Below, piece after piece: positions 19,629 through 30,420 of a DNA stretch of 64,000 bases; the stretch's first letter is position 1; each line of letters begins with the position of its first letter. The notes under the pieces were generated by a model that saw nothing but the letters and a program-made list of their open reading frames with translations, did no database searches and was not told the DNA's origin. Both the position numbers and the translations under genes were made by a program. The stretch is taken from the NCBI GenBank assembly GCA_000818945.1, contig KN805416.1, positions 62,001 through 126,000 of the forward strand, in the 5' to 3' direction. This DNA is from Schizochytrium sp. CCTCC M209059 (lineage: Eukaryota; Sar; Bigyra; Thraustochytrida; Thraustochytriidae).

Positions 19629-20720
19629 ATGCCGCTCGAGGCCGCACCCTTCGTGCGCGCGACGCTGCCGCTGGTGACGGTCTCTGAGGTGGTAGGCGTG
19701 CTGGCGGCGGCGGGAGGCGCCAAAGCGGCGGCCAAGACGCCTGAGGAAGGATCGGCGCAGTTCAAGGCCGCGGCGAAGAAGCGAGGCACGCAGGCAGCCA
19801 CGCGACTCGCCAAGACCGCGCTCGTGTACGCCGCAGTGGAGGCCGCCACGCGCCGCAACAAAAGCAAGGCGTGGCTCTTTGCGTGCGCCGCCGCTGCGCA
19901 GGGCGCCCTGGGGGCATTTACGTGGAACGTCGCCGTGTACATTGCGGTGCGGACCTTAGCGAGCAAGGCTCTCGCCACGAGCAAAGCGCCGCCGCACCTT
20001 CATCCCGCGGCCATCTTTGTGAGCCACGTGCTGCACAACGGCATGCTCATCTCACAAGCTGAGGCCGTGGACCCCGGATATCTCCGGCTCTGGCTGCGCG
20101 TGCTCCGAGGCTACAAGAACGCTGATGAATGGTACGCCGAATTTCACTCGGACGCCGCCAAGCGGAACGAGCGGTACGAAGCCCACCAGGTCGGCGAGGA
20201 TCGCTTCAAGGCCATCCCCACCAAAATCGTTGAAGCGATTCGTGCTCAGCTTCCCTTTGTGAGCGCACTGTACGTGGTGCCGCGCCTTCTGGCATGGAGA
20301 ACTACCGCAGAGTCCTTTCGTGCGGGTGGGTCTACTTGGGCTCTCGCCGAGGCCAAGGATGTCGCTAAGCGAATTGCCCGCTCCTCGCTCGTCCTCGCCT
20401 GCCTTCCCCTAACACTTTCAGAGTTTCCCTGCGTATACGACAAGGTGATGCGCTCCAAAGATGACCCTAAACCCGTGCGCCGCAACGCGGCGCTGCACGC
20501 AGTCTCCTCAGCTGTGGTCTCGACCGGCATCTTTTTGGCCGAGCCTCAGCCGCGTCTCAGTGTCATGGTGGCGTACACATGGTGGCGGATCATCGAGGCT
20601 GGGGTGCGCAAGTGGGAGATGCAGTGGGCCTCTTCCAAGGAGGAAGTGGCTACGCGAACTACTGCTCTTGCCTCTGCACTTACAGGTCTTTCCGTGGCAG
20701 TTACTTTGGCGGAGTACTAG
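19629..20720 (+). CDS. Predicted multipass membrane protein, possibly TMEM135-like
   Basis: 363 residues from the ATG at 19629 (AAGATG context); the frame is open further upstream but that part is repeat-derived. Hydrophobic segments are visible at about residues 9-27, 88-115, 210-225, 250-275, 290-310 and 340-360. The central stretch around WLRVLRGYKNADEWYAEFH is soluble and charged. The half with RSSLVLACLPLTLSEFPC followed by a basic loop and a second hydrophobic hairpin recalls the layout of TMEM135/peroxisomal PMP-like proteins, but I see no diagnostic motif. The function is unassigned. Neighbours give no pathway hint. Good codon texture and Ala-rich helices support it as a real gene. 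Confidence 0.6.
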   Translation: MPLEAAPFVRATLPLVTVSEVVGVLAAAGGAKAAAKTPEEGSAQFKAAAKKRGTQAATRLAKTALVYAAVEAATRRNKSKAWLFACAAAAQGALGAFTWNVAVYIAVRTLASKALATSKAPPHLHPAAIFVSHVLHNGMLISQAEAVDPGYLRLWLRVLRGYKNADEWYAEFHSDAAKRNERYEAHQVGEDRFKAIPTKIVEAIRAQLPFVSALYVVPRLLAWRTTAESFRAGGSTWALAEAKDVAKRIARSSLVLACLPLTLSEFPCVYDKVMRSKDDPKPVRRNAALHAVSSAVVSTGIFLAEPQPRLSVMVAYTWWRIIEAGVRKWEMQWASSKEEVATRTTALASALTGLSVAVTLAEY

Positions 20721-21103
20721 AACACCATTCTCCCCCAGACCTTCCTCACTTTTCGGTTCCGGCAGTACGTAGCGAGCGACCAGCTTTGGGAGACTTCGCA
20801 TAGTAATTTATTTTGTCTCTTTCATAATCTCAATGTTTTCCCGGAGATCCATCCTCCTTTTATATCATTCCATTTCATCATCAATAGTAGGCTAAGATTT
20901 ATTTGGCGGGAGCTTGCTAGGCCCCCAGCTACGCTCTTTTCAGGCGGCGCCATAGGTGTGTTGATGAGCACATAATTCAAGCAAATGACAAAGTGCCAGA
21001 AACGATCAAGTTTTAATCTTTGGCTCAAATCGAAACCGAAACCTATAAACTTGTGATCAAATCAGTCTATCAAAGTGAGAATTGGCAATGAATGCTACGC
21101 TAA
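20721..21103. other. Convergent 3' spacer
   Basis: 383 bp of comparatively AT-rich sequence between the ends of the membrane-protein gene and AP-3 delta. No gene or RNA was recognised. Confidence 0.6.
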
Positions 21104-24100
21104 TTATTCGAGCAAGAGCAAGGGCTCTGCGTTGTCGACCTTGCCTTCGTCGTGTTGATGCTTGGAGGAAGAGAGAGAAGACTTTTTGTGCTTTTTCTTC
21201 TTATCCTTTTTGTCCTTTTTGTGTTTCTTCACAGACTCTTCGCCTGCTACGTCTGCCGCGACTGCTGCGCCCGCTTCGCCCGGAGAAGCGGTGCGCGATT
21301 TCGACGATTTTGACTTCTTTTTCTTGCTACTGCTGGCAGAGGCGGTCTTACTAGACTTGCGAGCAGACGACTTCGCCCTGGAGGCCTCCTCTGCTTCTGC
21401 CGCTGCCGCTTCTTCTGGACTCATGAGTCGAATGTCTGCAAGAGTCAAGTCGTCGTCGTTGAGAGCTCCCTTGCGCTTTCCATGTTTGCGATAGTATGCG
21501 TCAGCATCGTCGTCATCGTCGCTGGCCAAAGCCCCCTCTGGCATGGCGTCTTCAACCACAATGCTTGCCTGTGCACTCCCCTCACGCATGCTTTGTGAGA
21601 GCAGATCTCGAAGTGTGGTGGACGAGGACCCATCGAGAAGCTCTCCTTCCTCGCCCAGGGACCCTGGTGCAAGACGCTCCATGGGCACTTCCGGTAAGTC
21701 GTTCTCTGGCGACGAAACAGCCTGGCCATTCGATGGAAGATAGAATGGGTCGTTTGCTCGCGACGCAGAAGCGGCTGAAGTCGCCCCCGTCGCGCGATCA
21801 CGCTTGGACGACTTTTTGTGCTTGCTGCTCTTTGATTTTTTGCTGTTCCTACTGCTGCTGCTGCGGCGCTGGGCGTCGAGGAGCATCAGATTGCCCTCGT
21901 CCGAGCTCGCGTCCGAGTCTTCGGCCGACATGACGTACGGAGACGGCCCTGAAGGAATGGAGATGATTGACTTCGGATCGCGGAACGAGACACGGAGGGC
22001 GCCGCCACAGGCAGAAAGTTGCTCGTCAAGAGCACGATCCATTGCGGACTCCTCGAAGCCCGAAGCGGTGAAGTGAAAGGGTTTGTTCAAGTCAAGACCT
22101 GCGGGTCGACGCACCTTTTCCTGCGCACGAATGCTCACAGGGACGAGCTCGTCCGCAAAAAGCTTTCGCAAAAGGGCTGTCTTGGAAGTTACTTTCCTAG
22201 ACGAACCCGCACCTCCTCCTTTTCCAGCGTCCTCGGTGGGAGCGTGTGGAGCGTCGCTCGCCCCGAGATTGGCGTCGAGCAAGAGATCGTCGGCCTCTTC
22301 CGTGGCCGTGCGGCTCGTTGCGTCTGCGCTTGACGGCGCGATATACAAGTTAAGCCGCGAGAGAAGCGCGAGCGCATTGACCGCACGATCCTGGACCGTA
22401 ATATGTTCCGAGCGCGCAAAGGGCTCGAGCATGGTGCCCACGCGCGCAGCAAAGTTCTTGGTGCGCTCTTGACCGGCAGTTCCAAAGGGCAGCTCGGCGT
22501 CTACAGATGCAGACACGAGTTTAAGGGCATTGTGCACAAATGCAGCCTGGACAAAGGGCGCCATCGAGAGCGAGGCATCGGAAAGCATTGCTGAGGCCAT
22601 TTCTAAAAATACCTCGGTGGGTAGTCTTGCCTCGTTTGATGCTACTTCGCCAACACCCTCCTCGCCTTGATCCTCAGCAACGGACGACTGCGCCGAGGCG
22701 GGCGTGGGCTCGATCAGTGTGGCATACTCGCAGGCGATCCAGGACGCAGCAAAAAGAGTGTGTGCGACGCCATCATCCTCGGTCTCGAGTGGTGCTTGCA
22801 TGTTGCGCAGGGCCAATCTGCTGTCGAGCAAGAGGCCGCGCATGGCGCGCGCGGCAAAGGGACGAACGTCGTGAACACGAACTGCGACGTCGATGAGTTG
22901 TTCACGCAAAAGCTTGCCCCGCGGTGCGCCATGAATGTGAGCGAGCTGCACGAGCACCGAGACGTACCAGGCAAAGTTGCTGAGAAAGGCATACTTTTCC
23001 CGCGAACAAACGTAGACGATCTTGTCAATGAGCTCGTCGCGGTATGCGCCTTCGGCGGTCTCAACATGGAGAAGCAGTTTTTGCACAATATCGATAAGAT
23101 TGCGCTTGGTGACCATGCCGGTGAGAAGCTCGAGAGCACGCATACGGACCGTGACGTCATCGTCCATGAGACACTGTAGTACCATTTCCTTGTGCTCGGC
23201 CACAACGCGAGGGTGGGAGCGCATGAGGTTGACAAGACCAACGAGACCGAGATATTTCAGGTTCTGATCGGGATCCTTGACAAAGTCGCGAAGTTTGGCC
23301 GCGCAGAGCGAGACAATGGCAGGGACAACCTTGGGCTGGGAGCCGTCCGGCCGCGCCGTGTACGGAAGAGCCTGCGTGATGGCGTGGATGCACTCGTACA
23401 GGAGCGACTTTGCCTGTGTCGATTCGACAATTTTGGCGAGCGGCTCGAGTAGTTTCCGCGCGAGACGTGGCTCCTCGGGAAGGAGCGAGGACATGAGTTT
23501 GACAATCTTGATAAGCATCCAATTGTTGGACGAGGTGGTCAGCAGCTGGAAGAGCTGGGGCGCGAGTGCCAAAAAGTTGCGAGGATTCTTGCGGCTGAGC
23601 TCGCAGATCACATTCACGGTGCACGAGACCACGGACATGTCGCTGTCATCGAGGCGGAGGCGAAGTCGGTCAAACGTCTGCGGGAGGCCTTGAGGATAGC
23701 GTACGTAGAGCTTGTAGAGAGTGAGCACGGCCTTTTTACGGATAAAAGGTCTGGTGCTGTTGAGCATTGACGCGACGTCCTCGATGAGATCACGCGCGAG
23801 CTCGCGCGTGGCAATGTTGCTTAAGCAATTGAGAACGGTGCCTGCCTCGTACATATTTTGAGACTGGAGATCTTTTTTGATGAGGTTGGTTGTCAAGAGC
23901 ACCACTTCAGTGTTGGTGTCGAAGATTTGCGCCGCTGCTAACATGGACGCACGTCGATGCTGGAAGCGCGGGGCGCTCATGACTTCAATAATGTGAAAGG
24001 AGGCAAAGTCGACGTCTACGCCGAGCATCTGCAGATAGGTAATCTTTTGGACTGCGAGGTATTTGAGATGCTTGTCTGTGCTTCGCAACTCCTTTTTGAT

Positions 24101-24190
24101 CTCGACCATGGCCTTGCTAATGTAGGACGACTGATCCCGCTTGTGGTTGCGGATGCCCTTGATCAGGTCTTGCAGGCTCTTTTCGAACAT
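21104..24190 (-). CDS. AP-3 complex subunit delta
   Basis: This is the large subunit of the AP-3 adaptor, which sorts cargo from Golgi or endosomes to lysosome-related compartments. 1,028 residues from ATG 24190 in a strong CCACCATG context; the frame is open further upstream but lacks family similarity. The N-terminal adaptin solenoid begins MFEKSLQDLIKGIRNHK and carries the delta-typical VQKITYLQMLGVDVDFASFH and KKAVLTLYKLYVRYP. It runs to about residue 570. A hinge follows with Ser/Asp-rich stretches and NDPFYLP. The C-terminal part is highly basic with repeated KKHKK/KKDKK runs, as in animal AP-3 delta. The protein ends in PLLLLE. No ear domain is clear. The 5' end faces a 907-bp spacer with the kinase gene in the same direction. 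Confidence 0.93.
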   Translation of the reverse strand: MFEKSLQDLIKGIRNHKRDQSSYISKAMVEIKKELRSTDKHLKYLAVQKITYLQMLGVDVDFASFHIIEVMSAPRFQHRRASMLAAAQIFDTNTEVVLLTTNLIKKDLQSQNMYEAGTVLNCLSNIATRELARDLIEDVASMLNSTRPFIRKKAVLTLYKLYVRYPQGLPQTFDRLRLRLDDSDMSVVSCTVNVICELSRKNPRNFLALAPQLFQLLTTSSNNWMLIKIVKLMSSLLPEEPRLARKLLEPLAKIVESTQAKSLLYECIHAITQALPYTARPDGSQPKVVPAIVSLCAAKLRDFVKDPDQNLKYLGLVGLVNLMRSHPRVVAEHKEMVLQCLMDDDVTVRMRALELLTGMVTKRNLIDIVQKLLLHVETAEGAYRDELIDKIVYVCSREKYAFLSNFAWYVSVLVQLAHIHGAPRGKLLREQLIDVAVRVHDVRPFAARAMRGLLLDSRLALRNMQAPLETEDDGVAHTLFAASWIACEYATLIEPTPASAQSSVAEDQGEEGVGEVASNEARLPTEVFLEMASAMLSDASLSMAPFVQAAFVHNALKLVSASVDAELPFGTAGQERTKNFAARVGTMLEPFARSEHITVQDRAVNALALLSRLNLYIAPSSADATSRTATEEADDLLLDANLGASDAPHAPTEDAGKGGGAGSSRKVTSKTALLRKLFADELVPVSIRAQEKVRRPAGLDLNKPFHFTASGFEESAMDRALDEQLSACGGALRVSFRDPKSIISIPSGPSPYVMSAEDSDASSDEGNLMLLDAQRRSSSSRNSKKSKSSKHKKSSKRDRATGATSAASASRANDPFYLPSNGQAVSSPENDLPEVPMERLAPGSLGEEGELLDGSSSTTLRDLLSQSMREGSAQASIVVEDAMPEGALASDDDDDADAYYRKHGKRKGALNDDDLTLADIRLMSPEEAAAAEAEEASRAKSSARKSSKTASASSSKKKKSKSSKSRTASPGEAGAAVAADVAGEESVKKHKKDKKDKKKKHKKSSLSSSKHQHDEGKVDNAEPLLLLE

Positions 24191-25097
24191 GGTGGCGACG
24201 CCTTTATCTATTCTATCGAGGCCTCGCGACCGCGCCCTTGGCGCCCTTTTCCCAGAGCCTCGTGTCACGCCGCCGCGTTGCTCCGCACAGCGCCCTCGTA
24301 TACCACGAAGAAGAGGCTGTTGTCGTAGTGGTCGTGGTCGTCGTCGTCCCGTTGCTGTTGCCGCGCTGTATCTACGTGTATAGGCCAGAGAATCCACGTG
24401 GACAGACGGAGGGAAACTTGGTCTTCGCCTGACGGTACGCCGCGCCGCGTAGATGTGCCCTGCGCGGTTCGCGCCGGAGGGCTGCGCCGGATAGGCCGCG
24501 CTCGCTCCGCGTCGCGTCGCGCAACGGGATCGGGATTGGCCGCGCTGCTGGGCGGAAGATGCATTCGGGGGCCCGGGGGTCACTCGAAACCTCATCAAAA
24601 GAGTCTCATGCTTTTACGTACAGCCTGTGGCAATCGCAGGAGTGTTCGCAAACCTTTAGCTGCTGTGACATGTGAAGAAAAGCCTTTCTAGCAAGCCTTT
24701 ACGCGACGATTCGCCAAGAAAGATTCAAGAAAAAAGGAGAGGAAATGAAAGGAAAACATAACATTAGGGTACCCGAAGAACTTGGACGCCAGACAGGTTT
24801 GGCACGCATGTATACGGCAAGGTCTCGGCAATTCCACCACCCATGCAAAGGATATAACGAGATCGTTGATCGATGACGAGGACGATTGCCGTAGTATGCT
24901 CCGCCATCTACAAGACGATACATGAGAGCACTGCAGTAATACGGTCTCGAGAAGAGAGGAGATGGTTGTAGCCGCAGGGAGGAAACGATCGAGAGTGCGT
25001 GTGGGGGTGTAGTGGTGAGAGAGAGAGCGAGAGAGACTGAGATGTTGTGTGCGCGCCAGGAACTGGCGACGGAAAGGTTGGAAAAAAGAAAAGGGAT
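24191..25097. other. Spacer upstream of AP-3 delta and downstream of the MST-like kinase
   Basis: No gene is seen. There is a GTCGTCGT-type run at about 24325-24350 and GA-rich repeats at 25016-25040 just past the kinase stop. The first 400 bp keeps the AP-3 frame open but its translation is Arg/Ala-rich and non-conserved, so it is treated as 5' UTR/promoter. Confidence 0.55.
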
Positions 25098-26876
25098 TTA
25101 GCTAGACTCGTTGCGATCGGAGCGAATGACATCCTTGCCAGCAGCAATGCGCAAGGCGGCAACAGCCATCTCCATGAGCTCCTCGGGATCGTCGACGCCA
25201 TCGAGGATTTCGAAGAGATCTGGACTCTTCTCCTTGACGAACTTGAGCTTTTTGATAAATTTCTTGCTCATGACCATGGCGCCAAACTGCTCCGTTTCGA
25301 GCTGGGTCTGAGCGCGGACGGCTTCCTCGTCTTCGCCCTCCTCCGTGGCGAGATGCGAGGTGGGGAGCAAAAGTCTACGGACATCGTCCTCGTCCATGTG
25401 TTGCTGTCTTGACTTGTCAAGGAGGCTTTCAGAGACATCCTTGGGACTCGAGGCTTTAACGCGGGCACCAACTGACTGCAAACGAGCCGTGAAGCCGGCC
25501 TTGTGCAGGGTGTCTTTGGTCTTGCGTAGCGATGGCGGCCGCACCGGTGCAACGCGGCGCTGAGTGGGTGATACAAGTCGCGAGTGGCGCGCGTCCACAC
25601 GATCGAGGGTAGAAGGGGCCTTGCGAGCGCCGCCAGAAGCTCCGGCCAATGCCTCGGTGATTGGCACGCCCGAACCCCTTGGCGGCGTAGTTTTGCCGCG
25701 GCGCCAGGATAGCGAGGCAAGAGCCCTAGAAGAGCGCTTTTCCTTGATGCGAGGAGGAGCCGCGGGCGGTTGCACGGGCGAGATGGGAGCTTTTTGGTTT
25801 GCGACCTCGGTATGGGCAAATCCGGGGTCCTCGTCGACCTCTTCCTCCTCGTCCTCGTCTTCCTCGCTTTCTCGACCGATGGCTGCCTCGAAGGCCTCGT
25901 CGTCATCGGAATCGTCGTCATCCTCTAGGCGCAACTCCAGAATGGCGGGCATGGACTCGGCCACGAGCTTTTCGACAACGTTTGAGCAGCCGTTTTTGCT
26001 CTGGAGCTTTTTGGTTGTTTTGGCGATGAACTTATATCCGAGCATTTGCGCTGCGGTGGGACGCTCGTCATGCGCCTTGGTGAGGGTCGCTTCGAGAAAC
26101 TCGCGCATATCGCGTGACCACTTGGTGGGCTGCGATAACTTGGGCGGGCGCTGCGTCGGAATAAGGAACAAGGCGCGCATGGGGTGAATGTGGGAGTTAG
26201 GCGGCCGACCCTCGGCCATTTCGATGACGGTAATGCCGAGACTCCAAATGTCAGTGCGTCCATCGTAAGCCTCCTCGGAGATGCACTCGGGAGACATCCA
26301 AAAGGGCGCACCAATGGCGGTGTGGCAACGATCGAAGCGGCTCTGCACGAGGGCAGAGACACCAAAATCTGCCAGCTTGACGTGCCCGGCCTGGTTTAAA
26401 AGTATGTTGCCGGCCTTGATATCGCGATGAATAATGTTCTTGTTGTGCACGTAATCGAGGCCGAGGGTGATGCCGGCCACGACGTCGCGGATTTGGGGTT
26501 CGGTGAGGGTTCGGTCGGTGGCAAACATGAGGTCGTTTACGCTACCGGCTTCGCAGATTTCCATGCCCATGTACACGTGCGTGTGGTCGGCGCTCTCGTA
26601 GGCGGAGAATATCTTGAGAACGTACGGGGAGGAACACATGCGCATGCAGTCGATTTCCTGCTGTACCTCTTCCTCATCGTTGTCGAGCTTGACGATCTTG
26701 AGCGCGACTTGCTGGCCGGCCTTCTTGTCCATGGCGATGTACACCGATCCGTAGGTACCTTCACCGAGGCATTCTAGGAGGTCAAAGTTTTTCGCAGGGT
26801 CGCCCTTCTCGAAGCCCTCAAACTTGAACCTGTTCTTGCTGGGCTTGCCCAGCGACCTTCGCAAGAGGGAGGTCAT
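25098..26876 (-). CDS. STE20-type Ser/Thr kinase of the MST/Hippo (GCK-II) group
   Basis: 592 residues. The kinase domain is N-terminal (about 31-290): Gly loop LGEGTYGSVY (38-45 core), VALK Lys 60, HRDIKAGN with Asp 152, DFG at 170-172 and activation-loop end GAPFWMSPE, where Ser replaces the usual Ala of APE. The block DIWSLGITVIEMAEGRPP...IHPMRALFLIPT is the MST1/2-Hippo signature. A long acidic/basic linker follows (poly-D/E near 325-355). The final about 80 residues are helical (FGAMVMSKKFIKKLKFV onward) where Hippo kinases carry a SARAH dimerisation helix, but the match to SARAH is not convincing. A role in a Hippo/MOR-like pathway is inferred. All catalytic residues are present, so it should be active. 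Confidence 0.9.
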   Translation of the reverse strand: MTSLLRRSLGKPSKNRFKFEGFEKGDPAKNFDLLECLGEGTYGSVYIAMDKKAGQQVALKIVKLDNDEEEVQQEIDCMRMCSSPYVLKIFSAYESADHTHVYMGMEICEAGSVNDLMFATDRTLTEPQIRDVVAGITLGLDYVHNKNIIHRDIKAGNILLNQAGHVKLADFGVSALVQSRFDRCHTAIGAPFWMSPECISEEAYDGRTDIWSLGITVIEMAEGRPPNSHIHPMRALFLIPTQRPPKLSQPTKWSRDMREFLEATLTKAHDERPTAAQMLGYKFIAKTTKKLQSKNGCSNVVEKLVAESMPAILELRLEDDDDSDDDEAFEAAIGRESEEDEDEEEEVDEDPGFAHTEVANQKAPISPVQPPAAPPRIKEKRSSRALASLSWRRGKTTPPRGSGVPITEALAGASGGARKAPSTLDRVDARHSRLVSPTQRRVAPVRPPSLRKTKDTLHKAGFTARLQSVGARVKASSPKDVSESLLDKSRQQHMDEDDVRRLLLPTSHLATEEGEDEEAVRAQTQLETEQFGAMVMSKKFIKKLKFVKEKSPDLFEILDGVDDPEELMEMAVAALRIAAGKDVIRSDRNESS

Positions 26877-27452
26877 CCTATCGTCCCGCTTTTACTTCTC
26901 CGTCGCCTCTTCTGCTCTTTTCACACGAGCGGGCGAGCCCGGATCCCGATCAAGCTTCGAGACCTCGCGGGGGATCGACGTCCACGCACGCCCAAGCTCA
27001 GGCCTTGGAGCGACCGCAAGACCGGGCGCAAGACCACGCGCCAGACCGAGCGCGCGCCGTACCCGAACGAGCGCGCGTTTGCCGCTCGCTTGCTCGGTGT
27101 CCTACGTGCGTCTCCAGGCACGCGCGACTTGGCGTCGGGCGCCGGCTGCCTCGCGAGAGTCAGCCACGAGCTCGCGCCTCCGCGCCCGAGGCCGCGGCTC
27201 CTTCGCTCCTTCTCGCTCGCTCGCTCGCTCGCTCGCTCGCTCCCTTGCTCGCTCGCGCAGGCGGCGGAGCGCTGCGCACGTGCCAATTGGACTCTGCCGC
27301 GGCTCTCCATCCTCCAAGAGTATACCAGCACGTAGTTAAACCCAACCAAAAAGACTTCTTCCTTGCACTCCCTGTTTTCTTTCTTTTCCTGTTTTCTTTC
27401 TTTTCCTGTTTTCTTTCTTTCTTCCTTCGGTCGTGTCTGCCGCGGCGCGTGC
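26877..27452. repeat. 5' flank of the MST-like kinase with GCTC tetramers and a 17-bp tandem repeat
   Basis: No gene. A (GCTC)n array covers about 27213-27243. Three copies of a 17-bp pyrimidine-rich unit (CCTGTTTTCTTTCTTTT) lie at about 27371-27421, next to the assembly gap. Confidence 0.7.
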
Positions 27453-28030
27453 NNNNNNNNNNNNNNNNNNNNNNNNNNNNNNNNNNNNNNNNNNNNNNNN
27501 NNNNNNNNNNNNNNNNNNNNNNNNNNNNNNNNNNNNNNNNNNNNNNNNNNNNNNNNNNNNNNNNNNNNNNNNNNNNNNNNNNNNNNNNNNNNNNNNNNNN
27601 NNNNNNNNNNNNNNNNNNNNNNNNNNNNNNNNNNNNNNNNNNNNNNNNNNNNNNNNNNNNNNNNNNNNNNNNNNNNNNNNNNNNNNNNNNNNNNNNNNNN
27701 NNNNNNNNNNNNNNNNNNNNNNNNNNNNNNNNNNNNNNNNNNNNNNNNNNNNNNNNNNNNNNNNNNNNNNNNNNNNNNNNNNNNNNNNNNNNNNNNNNNN
27801 NNNNNNNNNNNNNNNNNNNNNNNNNNNNNNNNNNNNNNNNNNNNNNNNNNNNNNNNNNNNNNNNNNNNNNNNNNNNNNNNNNNNNNNNNNNNNNNNNNNN
27901 NNNNNNNNNNNNNNNNNNNNNNNNNNNNNNNNNNNNNNNNNNNNNNNNNNNNNNNNNNNNNNNNNNNNNNNNNNNNNNNNNNNNNNNNNNNNNNNNNNNN
28001 NNNNNNNNNNNNNNNNNNNNNNNNNNNNNN
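27453..28030. other. Assembly gap (N run)
   Basis: 578 undetermined bases. The right flank is extremely G-rich (CCGGGGGGCG... to 28090), the left flank is pyrimidine-rich. Confidence 0.99.
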
Positions 28031-29321
28031 CCGGGGGGCGCGCTGCGGCGGCGCGGCAGGCCCGGGGGGGCGGGGGGCGGGGCGGGCCTAGAGGCTGGCT
28101 ATGGAAAAGCCTAGGCCGTAGGGCGGGGACTTTTTGCGCGGCGCGGGAGAGCCGGCGGAGGCGGCTGCCATTGCTAGCTAGCTATAGCTACTAGTAGAGG
28201 CCCAGACAGGCGACTGCGAGTGAAAGAGACGAGTCAAGAGAGCGGAGTGGTGCACTGCATTGTGGCTGCGAGCGCTGCTGCAGCAGGCAGGGTATACGAT
28301 GTGGTTGACGATGTCGGTGGGAGAGGCGGCGAGGATCGTGCGTGGAAGGTGATGATGAATGTAATGATGATGATGATGATGATGATGATGATGGCTAGGC
28401 CTAGGCCTAGTAGTGGCCAAAGATGCGGTCGGTGTGTGCTCGCTCGATCGCTTGGATGACTGAGCGCTGGTCGGAGAAAGATTGGTTGCTGGTGGATCGC
28501 GATCTTCATGTGACGGTGACGCGCAGATCGTCAAGCCATTGCTCTTGTTCTTGCTCTCAACTCTTGCTCTTGCTCTTGCTCTTGCTCTTGCTCTTGCTCT
28601 TGCTTGCTATGGTCGCAGCAGTCAACACTACAGCTATGCCGGCAAGATCCGTCGGCGCCAAAATCAATCGAGGTGTATCTTGGGCTGCTTGAGCGATCGC
28701 TTCTCCGGCCGACTTTCAGCGCTGGCATGAACGCAGAGTGACGAGCGAGCCAGCACGACACGTCACGACACAACACGGCACGCCAGAAAGCAAGCGTGCG
28801 CAGCTGCAGCTCCAAGCAGCACACCCGTAGCTGGTAGTACTGCAATCTGAGTGCGGCGCTTCGATTGCGGACGCGAGCGGAGACGCGCTTTGGATGAGAA
28901 CAATCGGAGACATGGCAGAACGAGTCGTAGGCTACTAGTAGCACACACCTTGTAGTATACTGCAGAAGTGAATTTGCGCTTCACATGCGAAAAGCCGATT
29001 CCTTAAGACGCTTCTCAGTGATCGCCCACGAACCTCATCGTGATCACCCCGATCTTTCGTCTTTTCGAGGCGCCCCACCAGTCGAGTCTGGATTGCCATG
29101 ACATGGTTGTCCCACCGCCGTTTCTTCTTGTTTCGCCATCACTTGCTGTGGCATCTTCTCGGAGTGCTACGTGTCTCGTCTCGCCGGTCAGTATCTCGAG
29201 GATCTTTCCAGCCAAAACGTTCATATGCATTCAGGACTGATGCAGCATTTATGCTTGTATACTGCAAAATAGGAAAGTTGTCGCGCGCTTGTGCTTGCCC
29301 GTGCAATAGCTAGCGTTCACA
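28031..29321. repeat. Gene-free, microsatellite-rich stretch
   Basis: Contains CTAGCTAGCTATAGCTACTAG (about 28175-28195), (GAT)n at 28365-28393, two overlapping TAGGCCTA palindromes at 28396-28409 and a (TTGCTC)n hexamer array at 28561-28603. I see no gene; open frames lack coherent composition. Confidence 0.6.
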
Positions 29322-29940
29322 CTATCTTCTCGCCTTGATGACTCTTGCTTCTTGCCAACGCGAGAATGCTTGACGCTTCCTTGACGCTTCCTCACTTACT
29401 GCGCCGTTCTTATCCGATTTGATCATGTTTACGACGTTAATAATAAGATCTGAAGCCCGGCCCAGATGTTTTTGAGTGAGCGCTTCATGAGGCGACGCGA
29501 CACGGACCTTGTAAAGCTTCACGCCGCATCCCTTGCGGCCAGCAAGACCGCCATCACCAGATCGACATTCGCGCCGTGAACAGGAACACGATACGGCACG
29601 CTTTGGTTCGAAATTGGCTCAGGTCAGGCTGCATTCGGAGGCGCTCAAGTAGCTGCTAGCACTCTTATCGACAAAAGAAGATCCAAACGCGAACCTGAAG
29701 CTCGTTCTGCCGCTATTGCAAGCACGACATTGCGCTTCTTGCTCTCGCATATTCGATTCTGTCCACGCCATCCCCCGCAAGACGTGTGACGGTGGTATTG
29801 CCTCCACCGTCGCATATCGCAGTCTATGAGACAGACTTTCTCGTTCTGTCGCTCGACGTAGTCTCGCACTGGCCCGAGCCGAATTGAAGCCCCTGACGAG
29901 TTGATGTTTGCGCCAATGATGACTTTCCTATCCACGTCGA
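29322..29940 (-). pseudogene. Decayed fragments, possibly of a non-LTR retroelement endonuclease region
   Basis: On the minus strand, about 29645-29940 is open without a good ATG. It begins with VIIGANINSSGASIR, then LGPVRDYVERQNEK and CLIDCDMRR. This resembles the 'IIGxDxN...LGP.G...RN..G..L' block of AP-like endonuclease domains in LINE-type elements. A second open piece at 29322-29522 (ASDLIINVVNMIKSDK) lies 3' of it in another frame. Nothing between or around restores a full gene. The reading is tentative: similarity was judged by eye and could be chance. Confidence 0.3.
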
Positions 29941-30020
29941 AGCGTGTCAGACTACAAAAAGGCGACTCATATCAACTTGTCAACCTCTGTCTAGTCTGTG
30001 GCCCATATATTCCCTGACAA

Positions 30021-30420
30021 AGCGGTCGAGCTACGAAAATGGAAAAAAAAAAAAGCCAGGAGAAGAACGTCCGGGTCGTTCATTCGCTTCCAGTCTTTCA
30101 TCTTTCTCCGTTCATTCCTGCTGCCACTGCCTCTGTCGATAGAGGCAACGGCAACGAGGTTGGGCAGTAGCTCTCGTAGTGAATCACTTGGCTGGCCTCG
30201 CTTGAGCTGAGCTGACGTTTGCACCACGCCCAAGTTCACCCCATCCATGATAAGGCCCAAAAGAAGCGGTCGAGACACGAACTTTTCGCCAAAAGATGAA
30301 CGCGCAGGTCATTCATTTACACAGTCTAGTCTTTCATCCTTCATCCACAGCCTTTCCTACTTGCAGCCGCGAACTCTATGCATGGAGGCAACGCCGATCA
30401 GTCGGTCGACTGTGATGCTC
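30021..30420. repeat. Diverged direct duplication, spacing 244 bp
   Basis: AGCGGTCGAG at 30021 recurs at 30265, followed in both by an A-rich stretch, then TCATTC...CAGTCT...TTTCATC and then GAGGCAACG (30142/30387). The two copies are clearly related but have many indels. Neither is coding. The first copy carries an A12 tract (30043-30054). Confidence 0.55.

Noticed and set aside
26824..27339. 171-residue plus-strand open frame in the MST-kinase 5' flank
   Set aside because: Arg/Ala/Ser-rich, ends in the GCTC tetramer array; no similarity to a domain.
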